Source of the DNA: Sporopachydermia quercuum
Lineage: Eukaryota; Ascomycota; Sporopachydermiomycetes; Sporopachydermiales; Sporopachydermiaceae
Direction: 5' to 3'
NCBI GenBank assembly: GCA_001599295.1
Contig: BCGN01000010.1
Coordinates: forward strand, 310,001-374,000
Length of the DNA stretch: 64,000 bases
Part shown: piece after piece, positions 1 through 12,580 of the stretch
How the letters are laid out: every line of letters begins with the position of its first letter
Position numbering within the stretch: position 1 is the first letter of the stretch
Notes under the pieces: generated by a model
Databases searched by the model: none
The model's input: the letters and a program-made list of their open reading frames with translations, nothing else
Told to the model about the DNA's origin: nothing
Made by a program: the position numbers and the translations under genes

Positions 1-471
1 TATAAAAGTTATCAAATGCAATTAGAGAAGAATTATTTACTATCAATAACATGGCGACAGTATTACATATATCTTTTCCGTTCTTCGTTTTAAGTGTTTC
101 CAATTCGATCTCAAATACAATGTTTGACTCTTGTTTTGCCTTGATGCAAATTTAATTGATGAACAAAGTAATGCTGATCACAGTTGGTAGTAGAAGCTTG
201 AAGCTCAACTAGTACTAGTAGAAAAGTATCTTTAAAAGNATCCTGTGAATTCTTGATGTTAATTTTCACTTGAAGTGGTTTAGTTGGTAGTATTTCATTA
301 ATGTCTTGTTATTGAATTAAACTCTGATTATTGAAGTTTGTTGAGCAGGCTGTTCTATCCGATTGTTTTCTATTCTCTCAAACTTTCTGAACCACACTAG
401 CAGACACTTTCATACAAATATGGTTGTAATAGCAACAGTTTTCATAGCATTTCGACTCATCTTTGAAGAGT
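1..471. other. non-coding, 3' flank of MSH1
   Basis: This AT-rich stretch lies downstream of the MSH1 stop codon. I see no convincing ORF, tRNA or repeat in it. It contains one ambiguous base at 239. Confidence 0.6.
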
Positions 472-3400
472 TCATACGACCGAAAAGTTACTAGTAGGTT
501 TATTCCCATTGGGGTACTCTGTAGACTCAAATACCAGTTCCCTTTCTAGTCCTTCACTTTTATCAAATGTTCCTTCTTCGTAGTTTAATGTTTTATGTTG
601 CTGCAAGAGTTCTTCCTCTTTGGATGACTTCTGGTTAACATTGTTATGCAAGTTAATGCTCGATATCTCAGTTTTGGAGATCCTCTTCTTGGCTTTTCTT
701 TTGGTGACTTTCCTCTGTGAAATAGTGTTTTCTCTTTCGGAGGCCAACTTCTCAAAAGTTGATTGAGCCACTTTTAAAGCGTCTTTAGGGAAACCTGCCA
801 TTTGAGCTACATTCAGTGCATGTGATTTGCTGCAAACACCTTTCCGTAACTTTCTAGAAATGAAAACATCGTCAGCTTCAATCACGCTGGTACAGTAGTA
901 TTCTATATGGTCTTTCAGAGGAGATAAAGTAGTGGTTAAACAGTTATCAGTATAAGCATTGCGTGTTGAATCAGCATCATTATCTAGCAGTCGAACTAGC
1001 TCTGGACCGTAGTGAGTAGCAAATAACGATCTACATTTGTTGTTTCTGATCAAATGTGCTAAAGTAGCAAACGCAATACTGATACCTTCTTCAGTAGTAG
1101 TGCCTCTACCAATTTCATCAACAATAGCCAATGATTTCTCGGTAGAATGGTTTAAAATGTAGCTTGTTTCAAGCATCTCCACCATGAAAGTACTCAAATC
1201 ACGATAGAGATCATCAGCAGCACCAACTCTGCTGAAGATTTGATCAACTATACCCACTTTTGCATAGTCAGCAGGAACAAAAGAGCCAATTTGCGCTAGA
1301 ATAACAATAAGAGCATTCTGTCGTAAAAATGTGCTTTTACCGCCCATATTGGGACCTGTTATTAACCACATTTTGGATTTCACATTTGGTAAGGAATCAT
1401 AAGTTTGATAATCACTGCTGCAGTTGTTACCGCCATTTTCCTTCAACTCTCCAAGTATACAATCATTAGCTGTGAAAGAATCACCTTGTGAACTCAATGC
1501 TTCTTCTACAGTCGGATGTTTTCCATTAAGGATCACTAAATCAGAAGATTCATTAATAATAGGTTTGATCCAGCGTTTTTCACCTGCCAATTCAGCAAAA
1601 GAGCATGTAACGTCTATAAAATCAAGTGTATGTGCAACCCTCCGAATAACGTTAATATTCTCCAGCACTTGTTCTCTTAAATTATTGAAAATATTTTGTT
1701 CTTCCTTATGAATACGATCTTTAATACAGTATCGTTCTTTGCCAAGAGAATCCCATTCCTCATTACGAATCCATAGTGTTGTTTTACTTTTGTCTATTAT
1801 CTTCCCTCTAATGCCCAAATCCTCAACGCTTTCAATATTTCTTATTCTCTTGGCCGAGCCTGCCACATAAACGACATGCCCATGAGCAGGTGTATACCGC
1901 AATTCTGCTCTCAATGACTTTTGATCATTCGTTAACAATGAAACCAATTCTTCTTCTAACTTTGATAGCTTTTCATCAATTGTTGCTAATTGCTCGTGAA
2001 GTCGATATAATTCAGGCGATGCTGTCGGCCTCATAATCCACAGATTGTCTGTCTCTGAGAACTTTGATTTCCTTTGTGGTTCTTGTTTAACGGTGTTTGT
2101 GGCTGTTTCCTCATTTCCATTTAAAGTTATCGGGTTTGTGCTGGCGGCTATTTGCATTTGTATCTCTCTTTGTTGTGATATTTTTATTTCCTCTGTTTTG
2201 ATCAGATTCAATTCATTCACCTGGTTCACAATCTTAATAATAAGAGCGTCCGGTCCTTCAAGCTTAGAAGATATTTCTTTGAATAAAGATAAAGTGGCAA
2301 AAATAGTGGCACTCTCGGGAGTAGGTGGTGGAGAAAAAGAAGAAGCCGCAGTGGAGATTTTCTTTTCTTCCTCAAGAATCATTCCGTCAATAATGTTTTT
2401 CACCCTATGGGCAAGCTTGAGACTATGAGCAATAGAGACTAGATCGTAAGGATTGTTTCTGCCAATGGATAACCTTTGAACCAATCTTACGATATCATTA
2501 GTTTTCTTCAAAGCGTTATTGATGGAATGACGCTTATTAGCTTGGCTGAGAAACAAGGAGACAACGTTCTGTCTTGCCTTGATCTCTTGCAAATCACAGG
2601 ATGGGGCACCTAGCCAGCTGGACAGCAGTCTAGTACCAGAAGGCGTCTTCGTTCTCTGGATCACGTTGAGAAAAGATCCTTTTTGACTGTCCTCACGCAA
2701 GGTTCGAACCAACTCTAGGGCTTCAAATGATCTGGTATCAATAAGCATGGTTTTTTCGTTCGACTTTCGTGTAGGTGTTTCAAAATATGTTTTTGAGAAA
2801 GGGAAAAGGTTTGAGATATAATGCAAAAGATAGAATGCGGATTTTATTTCGTTCCGGGAAAATTGGTGAAACTGTTTTTCAATTACTTCATACTTCTCAT
2901 TAAAAGAGCAATAATACTTTTCTATTCTCACAGTATCTCGTCTTCTCTGATATTTGAGAAAATACCTTTTCAACTCAACCAAATCGGGGAACCAGTTGCC
3001 AGATTGTAAGGCAAATGGTTTTAATCTATCATCCAGAAGAATTTCTTTTGGTCTTATTCTTGACAAAATAGACGAGAACTTATCAAGAGTTGTTTCAAGA
3101 ACAAAAAACTCACCCACGGAAACATCAGCCCATGAAAGACCAATGGGAACATCAGCTTCAGCTACACGTTTCTCAACCGTGTTCACAGATAATGTGATTG
3201 CCATGATATAGCTATTCTCCTGGTAATTGACAAAAGCTTCATCAACCAGAGATCCTGGAGTAACAATTCTTGTTACCTCACGGTTGAATCTCATATTGGA
3301 GATCGCTGACAGGTCTTCTAATTCCAATGGACTTTTTTCAAACTGATCAACAATTGCTACGGTTAAACCCATATCTTGAACAAGTATTTTCAAGTATCTG

Positions 3401-4062
3401 TCTAACTGAGATAAAGGAAATCCTGCCATTGGAATTGCTTCATTAGATGATGATTTGTTTGCCACACGGAGGTTTAGTTGTGGTGCATATTTAGTGGCAT
3501 GGTCATAGTAGAGTTCATAGAAGGAGCCGACCTGGGTTAAAACAACATCAGAATCTCTGTTTGATTCCATCAAGTACTTGATTCTATCCATCAGTTTGAT
3601 AGATTGCCGTTTTCCAGCAGAGATTTTCTTTGAAGCCTTGGCATTCCTATCGATTGTTTCAGAATCTCTGCTATCTGCTTCTGAGTCAACCTGTGCTGTT
3701 TCCTGTTCAATTTCCTCAGTTTGATCCTGATCCCAATCATTTAGTTTGATATTTTTCTCTTTCTTCTTCTTCTTCTTGTCGTTCTTTCCTTGAGCAGTCT
3801 TGCCTCTGGTTTTCTCCGGGCTAGCGGCTATTTCATCCTTTTCTTTATTACCCTCTTTGCCCGTTGGATTTGCAATGTCTGATAAAGAGAATGTGAACTC
3901 GTCTACATAATAACGACGCTGTTGGTGAAACCCTGGTGACCGTTTGCTCGAATTACGATGCAACTGTGCACTTGAGGTTGAGATTGTAGGAGAAAATGAC
4001 ACAGGACTGAACCTCAGTTTTGTAGTGTTGAAAGTCAACTGCTTTCTGAAAATATGTTTCAT
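472..4062 (-). CDS. MSH1: mitochondrial DNA mismatch-repair ATPase Msh1
   Basis: This is a MutS-family ATPase of about 1196 aa that maintains mitochondrial DNA. The chosen start, ATG at 4062, gives a basic, Ser/Thr/Arg-rich N-terminus (MKHIFRKQLTFNTTKLRF) typical of a mitochondrial presequence; the reading frame stays open to 4173, but that extension has no targeting character. A lysine-rich linker is followed by the MutS mismatch-binding domain (DVVLTQVGSFYELYYDHA), the connector and lever domains, and the ATPase with Walker A TGPNMGGKST near 1336-1363, DEIGRGTTTEEG and FATHYGPEL. The yeast Msh1 family is usually about 960 aa, so this protein is long, with extra charged linkers at both ends. 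SET1 lies upstream on the same strand, as in S. cerevisiae. SCB- and MCB-like cores lie about 500 bp upstream. Confidence 0.96.
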   Translation of the reverse strand: MKHIFRKQLTFNTTKLRFSPVSFSPTISTSSAQLHRNSSKRSPGFHQQRRYYVDEFTFSLSDIANPTGKEGNKEKDEIAASPEKTRGKTAQGKNDKKKKKKEKNIKLNDWDQDQTEEIEQETAQVDSEADSRDSETIDRNAKASKKISAGKRQSIKLMDRIKYLMESNRDSDVVLTQVGSFYELYYDHATKYAPQLNLRVANKSSSNEAIPMAGFPLSQLDRYLKILVQDMGLTVAIVDQFEKSPLELEDLSAISNMRFNREVTRIVTPGSLVDEAFVNYQENSYIMAITLSVNTVEKRVAEADVPIGLSWADVSVGEFFVLETTLDKFSSILSRIRPKEILLDDRLKPFALQSGNWFPDLVELKRYFLKYQRRRDTVRIEKYYCSFNEKYEVIEKQFHQFSRNEIKSAFYLLHYISNLFPFSKTYFETPTRKSNEKTMLIDTRSFEALELVRTLREDSQKGSFLNVIQRTKTPSGTRLLSSWLGAPSCDLQEIKARQNVVSLFLSQANKRHSINNALKKTNDIVRLVQRLSIGRNNPYDLVSIAHSLKLAHRVKNIIDGMILEEEKKISTAASSFSPPPTPESATIFATLSLFKEISSKLEGPDALIIKIVNQVNELNLIKTEEIKISQQREIQMQIAASTNPITLNGNEETATNTVKQEPQRKSKFSETDNLWIMRPTASPELYRLHEQLATIDEKLSKLEEELVSLLTNDQKSLRAELRYTPAHGHVVYVAGSAKRIRNIESVEDLGIRGKIIDKSKTTLWIRNEEWDSLGKERYCIKDRIHKEEQNIFNNLREQVLENINVIRRVAHTLDFIDVTCSFAELAGEKRWIKPIINESSDLVILNGKHPTVEEALSSQGDSFTANDCILGELKENGGNNCSSDYQTYDSLPNVKSKMWLITGPNMGGKSTFLRQNALIVILAQIGSFVPADYAKVGIVDQIFSRVGAADDLYRDLSTFMVEMLETSYILNHSTEKSLAIVDEIGRGTTTEEGISIAFATLAHLIRNNKCRSLFATHYGPELVRLLDNDADSTRNAYTDNCLTTTLSPLKDHIEYYCTSVIEADDVFISRKLRKGVCSKSHALNVAQMAGFPKDALKVAQSTFEKLASERENTISQRKVTKRKAKKRISKTEISSINLHNNVNQKSSKEEELLQQHKTLNYEEGTFDKSEGLERELVFESTEYPNGNKPTSNFSVV

Positions 4063-4540
4063 GAGGATGAATTGTGTGGGTACTGTCGTATAGTATAGTA
4101 GTAGATGCGTATCAATGTATAAACGAGTATTCTGCTTCGACGGTAATATTGATTTTAATAATAAAACATTCAAGAATCTCTAAGGACTATTTGTATGATT
4201 TTTGGCGGTAATAGGTACTATACGAAGAATTGGGCGCAGCAGTTCATTCCTTCCTAGTTCTGTTCTAGTCACCATAATATTGATACCAATTCAACAACAG
4301 GAGTAACTCTTAGTAATGGCAAAAACAGAAATTCAAGTGCAATAGAACTGACTTTACTAGCTGTTTATTCTATAATACTTCTAATGAATGAATCAGTTCC
4401 ACTAACTCTTCAGTAATCTTCATGATCATAGCCAGATCAACAGATTCGACTTATTCTTAATAAACCACTGACGACTAAGTGCTATCAAACTCGGCATTTT
4501 CACCTCTTTCAAGACGTCCTCAGTACTATTCAGCTAAAAT

Positions 4541-4567
4541 TTTCGCGACAGAAAAATTATAACGCGA
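4541..4567. promoter_or_regulatory. candidate SBF/MBF (G1/S) sites upstream of MSH1
   Basis: TTTCGCG at 4541-4547 is the reverse complement of the SCB consensus CRCGAAA. ACGCGA at 4562-4567 matches the MCB core ACGCGN. The pair lies about 480-505 bp upstream of the MSH1 ATG. In budding yeasts such sites drive G1/S transcription of DNA replication and repair genes. Regulation of MSH1 by them is inference. Confidence 0.35.
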
Positions 4568-5390
4568 ATCTTCCGTTGACTACGCCCGGGACTGATTAGA
4601 AAATCTGACAACTACTTATGCTCAGATTTCTGATTTTGAACTTATTGGTTTCATCAAACGCGCTGTAATAATTCAATAGCTTCTTCCGATTCACTACCGA
4701 CAAATATCAGCAGAAGTTCAGTTACAATAAATACTTCGACTTCTCTTTTCAAATCTGCTCTGACAGCAGATACAATACAATTTGAATTACAGTGATAACA
4801 ATCCTGGGTTAACAGTATTCACTATTAGTTTATGATTTCCTATGCAAAATTATCCAACAATAGATATTTCGGAATAGCAATAGAGCTTTATTAACCCAAT
4901 GAACAACGCAACATATAATGAAACAATAGTTCTTTATTGAATTAAAGACCATTATCCTTTCATAACTGCAATAAATATAACATAACGATCCGCCTTTCTA
5001 CATGATTCATTTACGAACGAGATCAGAATTTCATATTTGTCTTGCCAGAATGTGACATAAGTCTTTGGTTTGTGTTTAGTATGTGACATGACTTTCAAGC
5101 TCCAACCGACACGAAACTATATACGGATGAGGTAATCAATATTTCCCAGAGTATCCACTTTCCTTTTGAAACTTCCATGTGAAAATGAATAAATGAATGG
5201 AGAATAGAACAAAACGAGCGCAGGCTCATATAAGGAGTATGTGAATTAAACATTACATTTATCGTTAGTACGTTGGCGGTCACTGGCACCATACAATTTT
5301 TCACAGTAAGCAAACTACGGTGGTTAATGGGAATGGCTAAAAAACAAACAAGCCAAATAGAATCTAATTAATGACAAATGATAATACTAT

Positions 5391-5431
5391 ACCAAAGATA
5401 TGAGCAATTGTTATTGCTCATATCTATTGGT
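5391..5431. repeat. near-perfect inverted repeat (18-bp stem, 4-nt loop)
   Basis: The left arm AGATATGAGCAAT (5396-5408) and right arm ATTGCTCATATCT (5413-5425) are perfect reverse complements around the loop TGTT. After a single bulged A (5426), five further pairs extend the stem (ACCAA 5391-5395 with TTGGT 5427-5431). No poly-T tract follows directly. It may be an RNA hairpin, a cruciform-forming site or a protein-binding dyad. Confidence 0.85.
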
Positions 5432-6298
5432 CAAGATCCTTCTTTATTGATAAAAATATCTACGGATCATTTATGCTGAGGAATATCAAAGAAAAAACAA
5501 GAAAATATATATAATTATTAACATCGTAAGCAAGAACTTATTATCATGCATACCAAGGGGTTTAGACACAGGGTGTCTTCTGTTTTTATGATATTAGCCG
5601 CTCGTCAGAAATTGCGCAAACTGCATTACAGGGCATTCTGCTTTGTTTTGGAAGCAATGTAGAAAGCGAAGATTCTCCAGTTAATTTCATCATTTTTCCC
5701 ATTGGAATTGAACGAGTGATGCAAGTTCTAACCAGTTGGATTACACGAGACAACTAGCCAACAAACTGGAAGAACAAGTCAAAGATTAAGTTAGACGTCT
5801 TATTGTATTGAATTAACTAGAGAGACTTATAATTCATATAGTTTGTTTGAATATTTTTTGTTTGATTACAGGATTGAAATGGTCTAAATGTTGGTAATAA
5901 AATGTTGGTAACAAGCAGGGTGTATGGAAGGAAGTTACTAATGAGCAGAAGTAACTCCAATTGATTGACTGTTGCGCTCCTACAATGTTATATGCTACTG
6001 ATTAGCAATCGAAAGTATCCACACAATTCATAATGTAACTATTGCTGTTCAGATTATCTCTTGTTTTCTTTCTTGCTAGTCACGACAGCCATTCAACAAT
6101 CAATCTACTGAGAAAAAAAAAAAAGTAAACTTAAATCTCTCTATTTGTTACATTTCTCACATATGTAATACTTCTTCAGCTCGACCCACATCCTTGCATT
6201 AGTTCTCTTTGATTAAAAGATCTTTCAATTAAATATCTATTAATTCAACATCATTTAGTTACATTATCGGTTAATCAAATATCTCCTAATAAAGTCTT

Positions 6299-9200
6299 TT
6301 AATTCAAATATCCTTTACAACCAACAGCTCCACACAAACAAGGAATCCTCTCTTCGCTATTCGCTTCTCTTTCAAACTTATAATCATACGTCAACTCTTC
6401 GTTAGGCTCAATATCTCTCAATGCATATATAACAATTCTACGTTTACCATCCACTTTGATAATCTTAGCTGTACAACTAGGAACACATGAATGATTGATG
6501 AATCTAGCAATGCCTCCCATCTTCGTAGCATCAATGACTGTAGTATCATCAATTCGAAACAAGTAACTAGAACCAATTCCTGACTTGAGATACTTTCGTT
6601 CTCTTACTTCCGCGACCTGGGACCGTATGCTTTCTCCTACATACTCAATGATCATTTCTTTCGCATAAATAGGCTCCATAGCATATAATCCCCAGTTATG
6701 AATAGCAGATCTAGCAAAAGACACCAGTTTCTTCCTTTTCTTAAGCTGGTTGATATGGAAAATGTCTGATTCTACTGTTTGCTGTTGTACATCCGCAGCA
6801 AAACGTCTATTGTTCATTCTATTAGATCTAGAAGTTGCGCTCTTAGATGAGGACGCAGAAACTGTTGTGCCAGGCCCGGATTTCGGTACATCGTCCGAGA
6901 AAACATGCTGGTTGGAATTATAATGGCCATTAATATTAGCATTGTTGGTGAAATCATCAGTGGAGTGTAAGTTGCCTTTAGAATGGTCTGTTAAAACGTC
7001 TATTGGTTTATGGCGGAACATTTTTCGTCTATGGGGTAGAAAGCTCGCCTTTTCGCTGTCGGGGATCTTTCTGTAACCAGAGCATCTAGAAGCACCTTTA
7101 GAGCTTTCAAAATCGAATGTAGAGCCCTCAAAGTTCTCATAGATGGGCTTTTCAATGTCACCGCGGAAAACAACAGAATTACTGCTGTTTATGGCACTAC
7201 CATTGCTATTGATTCTCTTCTTTTCTGTTTCTCTCCGTGCCCAGAATTCTATCTCTTTCGCTGACAGGTCAGCAAACACATCTTTACTCACGGAATACAA
7301 CACTTCATAGTCCTTCTCATAGAAAAGGGCTTCTTTCAGGCCATCAAGGTCCCATTCAACAGACTCGCAAGCTCTGGTTCTTCCGTTAGGAACCACAGAG
7401 CCCTTCAAATGCTTTATACGTAAAGGTTGTTCTTCGACTTGTTTGCTTTGTCGTTCTCTTCTTGAGCGGGCTTTCTTCTTTCTTATTTTCGAGAAGTCTA
7501 CCTGATAAGACTTTAGACAAGGCTGACGTAGTGAAGCAAGTTGGGGCTCTGTAAGGTTGTGGGTGGTTAGTGTAGTTGCGATTCTTGGGGCCGGCCAGTG
7601 TGGTGCAGCAGTTTCCGAGGTAGGAGTTTGTCCGTGTGTTTGTTTGTGAGTTTGTTTCGATATTGCTGAGGATGTTGCTTTTGAAATGGGTTGTGGCTCA
7701 GGTATAGTTTTACTCTTTATGACAGTAGCTTCCTTTTCCAGTTTGACAACTGAGTTGTGAATTTCCTTTTTCAGCTTCTCTTTACCCTTTTCGGATGTTT
7801 CAGCCACAACAGTTTTCCCAATTGGTTTCTCCTTCTCCTTTTCCTTTTCCTTCTCTTTCTCTCTCTCTTTCTCTTTCTCCTTTTCGTCTTCTGTTTCCGT
7901 GTCATAATCATATCGTATTTTCATTTTCTTCTTATTCCGGGGCGAGTTCACATTTGAAAACTTTCCTTCTCCATTAGGCATCTCGGCCACAACTGGACTC
8001 ATCATCTCTTTCCGTTTCAGGGTCTCCTTTCTCTTCTTCGGACTTTCAAGCTGCTTGGGTTTTCTCTTTACAGAAATAGATTCCTCGGGTTTCCCAGCAT
8101 TAATGATTGCATTGCCGATCGAATCAGACAATCTTCTGGCTGTTTTAATCGATTCAGTCATTTTTTCTTCCTCTTGGCTGTCAACGGTCTCCGGTGATGA
8201 TGATAAGCTGGATAGTTCAGATACAGGAGAAAGGCTACTATCTCCAATAAGACTACCCGTAGGAGTAGACACTGCAGCACGAGAGTTATCTTCAACTGTA
8301 TTTGGTGCTGTAGCAGGAAAAGTGCTCTTTTCTGCCTTTACCTTCTTCTTGATGCTCCTTGAAGCTAAGGCTCCATCGCCGGTATTACTGTTGACTCTTC
8401 TGACCTTATTTTCCGGTTCCCCACTATCAGTATGACGATCTGCGTGGAGCTGCTGCTGCTGGAGTTTAATTGCAGACTCGTTTTTCCTGAACTTCGGTAT
8501 CTCGTTTAAAACCTTTTTCTCCACGTTTGAATACGGAAGTCCCGGTCTAATTTCTACTCCTTTTCTCCCTTGGCTTGTTTTATCTTTATCATTATAGTGT
8601 TTATGATGGTTATGATCTTTACGATCTCTTTGATTGGTAAGGATATCTCTAACAGTGCATTCTTTGTCGCCATCTTCGCTTTTTTCCGTCTCCTTCTCCT
8701 TTTCCTTCTCTTTTTCTCTTTCCTTCTCCTTCCGTTCTTTTTCTAGCTTATCTTGCTTCCTCTTTCTATTGAAATCTTCTACACTTTTACTAACGCAAGG
8801 GCGCATTTCATCAAACATTCGCTTCCATACCATTTGCTTGTATTTCTCTACTTCAGACGAAATGCCGTCAATAACAATTGAAAATGCTGTAGCTTTTGCC
8901 AATTGGACTGATTGATCATAGGTTAAATCCTTTGCTGAGATTTCGTAGGCAGAAAGGGAGATGTTTTCCGTTCGAGTTTCCTTTTCATTGCTGGCGTTGG
9001 TATTAGAAGTAGAAGAGAAAGATGATAAGGATGAGGATGAGGATGAGGATTTCTGGAATTTGATGAAACGAGGATTCGATTTATCGATAGCGAATGATGG
9101 CCTGGCGGAATAGCTGTAAGTATGTTCTTCTGGCCCATTTATGGCGGTAGCAGAAGCTTTAGAGTTAGAAGTACTATTTTCATTTATGGTGATAGTAACA

Positions 9201-11395
9201 GGAGAACTGGGATTAGTAGATGAAGCAGCAGGTTTGGTGACAGGATTGATAGTTATAACGGCTTTACCAGCAGAAGTTACAGTAGTTTTCGCTGTTTTCG
9301 TTGTTTTGGTATTTGTTGATGTCACCAGGTCAATTTTAATTGCATTCTTCTTAATAGTATTAGCTATAGTGGTAGTAGTAACATTAGTAGTCGAAGTATG
9401 GGTTTCACTATGAGTGGAATCGTCAATAGTAATAGAAGGTACTTCTGCAACGCTTTCACTTTCATCTCCATTCTGTTGCTGTTGCAGGTTTTTCTGCTCA
9501 CCATTTGGTTTGTTAACAGAATCAAACCCAAACCCATTGAGTTTTCCATCTCTAGAAGTAGTAACTGTAGTAACTGTAGTACTATTGACAATACTGTGGA
9601 CGCCAGTATTAACATTGGTATTAGAATTGGTGTTGCCAGAATTGCCAGAAGCTTTAGTTGCATCAAGATCAACATCATTACTATTAGCATTACCATTACT
9701 ATTGTCAACAGCAACAGCAGCAGATGTATTGCTTTCTTGTTCAGGTGTTCCTACTTTCATTAGTTTCTTCTCTGTTGGTTTCCCTTCTGCTTCTGTTTCC
9801 GTTTCTACCTCTTGTTGGATTGCCTGTGATTCTGATTCTGATGGGAAGGATAAGGATAAGGATGTAGCCGTATCAAATGGTTCTTCTGATGGTTCATTGG
9901 CTCCGTCGGTACCAGAAACCTCATCTTTCTTAGAGGACTTTCCGACAGTTTCTGTTTCAGCTTCTGTCTTAGTATCATTAATTGTACGCGTTCTACTTAA
10001 AGAGTTTTCCGATAACCGTTTCAGATTAAATGCTGGTTCACCAGCTTCGCTTGCTTTCCTCTTCGCAGTTTTCTCTGATACCTTTTTTGTCTCTCCATTT
10101 ACTTTCGCATTTGCCAAGACATCTTGATTAGAGCCATTTTCAATCGGATCTTGCTCCTGTTTTTTTGCCTTTGTTGATTCATTTTCAACCGACGATGGGT
10201 CATTTTCTTCCTTATCCATTCCCTCTTCTTCTTTTTCCTCTTTTTCCTCATTTTTTTCTTCATCATGTGAAATATGTAGAGCCCTATGCACTTTCCTTCG
10301 TGTATATCTCATATCCGCCTCCAGCTTCTTTCTTTCGGTGAGTTTCAATTCTGGCTCTAATTCAAAATCTGTTTCAACATCAGCTTCATATTTTACCTTC
10401 AGTTCATCATCGCTTTCGATTTCAGTCTCCTGTTCTTCATCATCTATTCTTTCGCTATCAACAGCACGTTTGCCGTCTGATGCTTTCTTCAGCTTCCCTG
10501 TTTTGATATTACTTACACTCTCCTTATTATCAAGTTCTGTTGACGATATGTTGATATCATCCTCGCCAGTATAATCATCATTATACTCAGGGTTGCCCTG
10601 TGAGCATTCCAATTGATATTCTATCAAAGAATAGTAGTTATCAATCAAAGCTTGCACATCACGTGGAGAACTCTTTTTCCGTAATATAGCATAGATCTCG
10701 CCATTGCTATCACATAGAATATCTTCAAAATGAGCCAAGATCTTATCATGAAACATATTCATTTTGCCCTTTTTACGGAAAAACTTGGTTAGGTCTACAA
10801 ATCCATAAGAATGATCATTGATTGTACGCCTCACGTTGTCTTCTAAATCAGCTTTTGATGGTGGATAAGTAAAATCGGCAACATATTCAGGAATCATCAC
10901 ATCTTCCCATCCGCTTCCTCCAGTGTGCACTGCATCGTTATCACTGGCAGCACTAGGTCTCGATCTGCGTGTTTTTGGTCGAACAGCAGGTGGATTCTGC
11001 GTTGCTGAAGGTTCAGAAGACACTGAGTTTTGCCTTGAAGTACTACGCGTAGGACGTATTCTTTTAGCTGTTGTTGTGGATGTAGTCGTAGATGTATCAC
11101 CACTTTCTTTGCCAATAGAACCAGTAGTGCCGTTAGAATTGGAAGCAGCAATTGCATCTATAGGAGCATCTTTTTTATCATCTTTCACAGTACTCGTACG
11201 TCTCAATGTTCTATCAGTGTTTTCCGTTTGTTCTAATTTAACTGGCTTGCAAGCTTTCTTATCACTTTCATCCTTGCGAGTAGTTCTGGTCACCCGTATT
11301 TTAGGCTCGAGACTTCTTTTGGTAGCAGCAACTTTTCTCTGCATTGCAGATCTAAGTCCTGATACGCCCGACGTGTTTGAACCTCGTGATACCAT
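6299..11395 (-). CDS. SET1: histone H3 lysine-4 methyltransferase Set1 (COMPASS catalytic subunit)
   Basis: This 1698-aa protein ends in a textbook Set1 catalytic module. The N-SET region includes FLPHRRKM and INQLKKRKK. The SET domain (about residues 1557-1680) contains [23 protein letters not shown] and ELTYDYKFE, and the post-SET zinc motif is [13 protein letters not shown]. It methylates H3K4 within COMPASS in the nucleus. The N-terminal two-thirds is very low in complexity: KE-, S/T- and N-rich tracts with several long E/K runs. By eye I find no RRM, although S. cerevisiae Set1 (1080 aa) has one. An ordered-looking patch lies about residues 170-265 ([32 protein letters not shown]). The start is the first in-frame ATG; another Met lies at codon 18. 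It is adjacent to MSH1 and divergent from ORC6, matching S. cerevisiae gene order. Confidence 0.96.
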   Translation of the reverse strand: MVSRGSNTSGVSGLRSAMQRKVAATKRSLEPKIRVTRTTRKDESDKKACKPVKLEQTENTDRTLRRTSTVKDDKKDAPIDAIAASNSNGTTGSIGKESGDTSTTTSTTTAKRIRPTRSTSRQNSVSSEPSATQNPPAVRPKTRRSRPSAASDNDAVHTGGSGWEDVMIPEYVADFTYPPSKADLEDNVRRTINDHSYGFVDLTKFFRKKGKMNMFHDKILAHFEDILCDSNGEIYAILRKKSSPRDVQALIDNYYSLIEYQLECSQGNPEYNDDYTGEDDINISSTELDNKESVSNIKTGKLKKASDGKRAVDSERIDDEEQETEIESDDELKVKYEADVETDFELEPELKLTERKKLEADMRYTRRKVHRALHISHDEEKNEEKEEKEEEGMDKEENDPSSVENESTKAKKQEQDPIENGSNQDVLANAKVNGETKKVSEKTAKRKASEAGEPAFNLKRLSENSLSRTRTINDTKTEAETETVGKSSKKDEVSGTDGANEPSEEPFDTATSLSLSFPSESESQAIQQEVETETEAEGKPTEKKLMKVGTPEQESNTSAAVAVDNSNGNANSNDVDLDATKASGNSGNTNSNTNVNTGVHSIVNSTTVTTVTTSRDGKLNGFGFDSVNKPNGEQKNLQQQQNGDESESVAEVPSITIDDSTHSETHTSTTNVTTTTIANTIKKNAIKIDLVTSTNTKTTKTAKTTVTSAGKAVITINPVTKPAASSTNPSSPVTITINENSTSNSKASATAINGPEEHTYSYSARPSFAIDKSNPRFIKFQKSSSSSSSLSSFSSTSNTNASNEKETRTENISLSAYEISAKDLTYDQSVQLAKATAFSIVIDGISSEVEKYKQMVWKRMFDEMRPCVSKSVEDFNRKRKQDKLEKERKEKEREKEKEKEKETEKSEDGDKECTVRDILTNQRDRKDHNHHKHYNDKDKTSQGRKGVEIRPGLPYSNVEKKVLNEIPKFRKNESAIKLQQQQLHADRHTDSGEPENKVRRVNSNTGDGALASRSIKKKVKAEKSTFPATAPNTVEDNSRAAVSTPTGSLIGDSSLSPVSELSSLSSSPETVDSQEEEKMTESIKTARRLSDSIGNAIINAGKPEESISVKRKPKQLESPKKRKETLKRKEMMSPVVAEMPNGEGKFSNVNSPRNKKKMKIRYDYDTETEDEKEKEKEREKEKEKEKEKEKPIGKTVVAETSEKGKEKLKKEIHNSVVKLEKEATVIKSKTIPEPQPISKATSSAISKQTHKQTHGQTPTSETAAPHWPAPRIATTLTTHNLTEPQLASLRQPCLKSYQVDFSKIRKKKARSRRERQSKQVEEQPLRIKHLKGSVVPNGRTRACESVEWDLDGLKEALFYEKDYEVLYSVSKDVFADLSAKEIEFWARRETEKKRINSNGSAINSSNSVVFRGDIEKPIYENFEGSTFDFESSKGASRCSGYRKIPDSEKASFLPHRRKMFRHKPIDVLTDHSKGNLHSTDDFTNNANINGHYNSNQHVFSDDVPKSGPGTTVSASSSKSATSRSNRMNNRRFAADVQQQTVESDIFHINQLKKRKKLVSFARSAIHNWGLYAMEPIYAKEMIIEYVGESIRSQVAEVRERKYLKSGIGSSYLFRIDDTTVIDATKMGGIARFINHSCVPSCTAKIIKVDGKRRIVIYALRDIEPNEELTYDYKFEREANSEERIPCLCGAVGCKGYLN

Positions 11396-12580
11396 TCTCT
11401 AGAAAAAATGGGTACTTTACGCGATGTGTGTATGACATGAATTGTCTGTTGTAAAAGCTGGCTGATCAAATAGGATTAGTGACAAGCACAACAGTATTCC
11501 AAACATTATTCTAAGGTTTCTTTGCTTCAAATGCTGATTGAAAACCAAATAGCGCATACACGCAAAATGCAGACAAAATCAATCTAATATTGTAGTCGAC
11601 TTATGTCTTCTTCCTAATAAACAAACTATTGATATCACCGTTTTCTATGATTCACGACGTTCACTGGTACTAAAAGATGTACTTGTAAACAGAGCAGCAC
11701 AAACGAGTATAATGCACATCAACCGTAGAGAAGTTGAACCTGATAACTCTGCGTAGTTTTGATACGTTATTAACACGTTTGAAGCAGGTTTCCTTACCAA
11801 TACTAACTAGTTTCTATGATGAATAATGTGTAAGATAGATGTCAAGTGAGAGAGGAGAAGTCAACCTGGAAATTAAATCACAGAAGGCACGAAGCAGAAA
11901 AGTCCAAAGGTCATGTGACCTGTTTGTAATTTTGTCAATGATTATGTAATCTGAATATATGTACAGCTAGTTGTTGATTATGTAATATGGAAACCAGCAG
12001 TGATAGACTGTGGATTTAGCTGATAACTAAACTGGGGCAAAACAAGATGAATTAATGAGACATTATGAAGCCTTAAAAGCATTTTTCACTATGGGAAAGA
12101 ATTGCTATGCTTGTATTGAATTAAGCATTCGATTCTGTTGAGAGACACAGCACATGGATACGTCGGCAAGTTAATCATACTTTTTCTACCTCTACTTCAG
12201 ACTAATATCAATTTATAGTACCATTTCCAACATATAATAGAAACATAGTAGACAACCCTATGGACAACCAGAAATATAGATAAGTAATATCGGATAAAAT
12301 AAACAGGAAATAAATGAAATCACGAGGAGGGAATGCAAAATTGTGAGATTATAATGAATACCTATGATAATGACAATAATTATAACGATAACTCGATAGT
12401 GATGGTGACATCAAATAAATCAACCGATACCGAAATGAAAAAGGGGAGCTGATAGGCTCTGATTAAAGAGTGGAAGAGAAAAAACATGCAAATGCTTCGA
12501 ATAGGTCAATGATAAAACTCTAACACGGCAAATCTAATCTTTCTTTCCATTCAGTCAAGCAAAAATGTTATAAGTATTGT
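11396..12580. other. intergenic region, SET1 promoter and NDUFS4 3' flank
   Basis: About 1.2 kb without a supportable gene. It should contain the SET1 promoter (near 11400-11900) and the 3' end of the NDUFS4 transcript. No structured RNA or repeat was recognised. Confidence 0.55.

Larger units (their letters stand above)
4063..6298. other. 2.2 kb intergenic region between SET1 and MSH1
   Basis: No ORF of convincing quality is present; a 72-codon frame near 5095-5313 has no gene character. The interval holds the MSH1 promoter with SCB/MCB-like motifs, a long hairpin at 5391-5431, a small imperfect dyad at 5564-5578 (arms AGACAC/GTGTCT) and a poly-A run near 6112-6124. The gap is large for a yeast and could hide a non-coding RNA. 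Confidence 0.6.

Noticed and set aside
9414-10127. 237-codon plus-strand frame opposite SET1
   Set aside because: It is antisense to the low-complexity part of SET1; its S/V/L-rich content is the complement of the SET1 codons.
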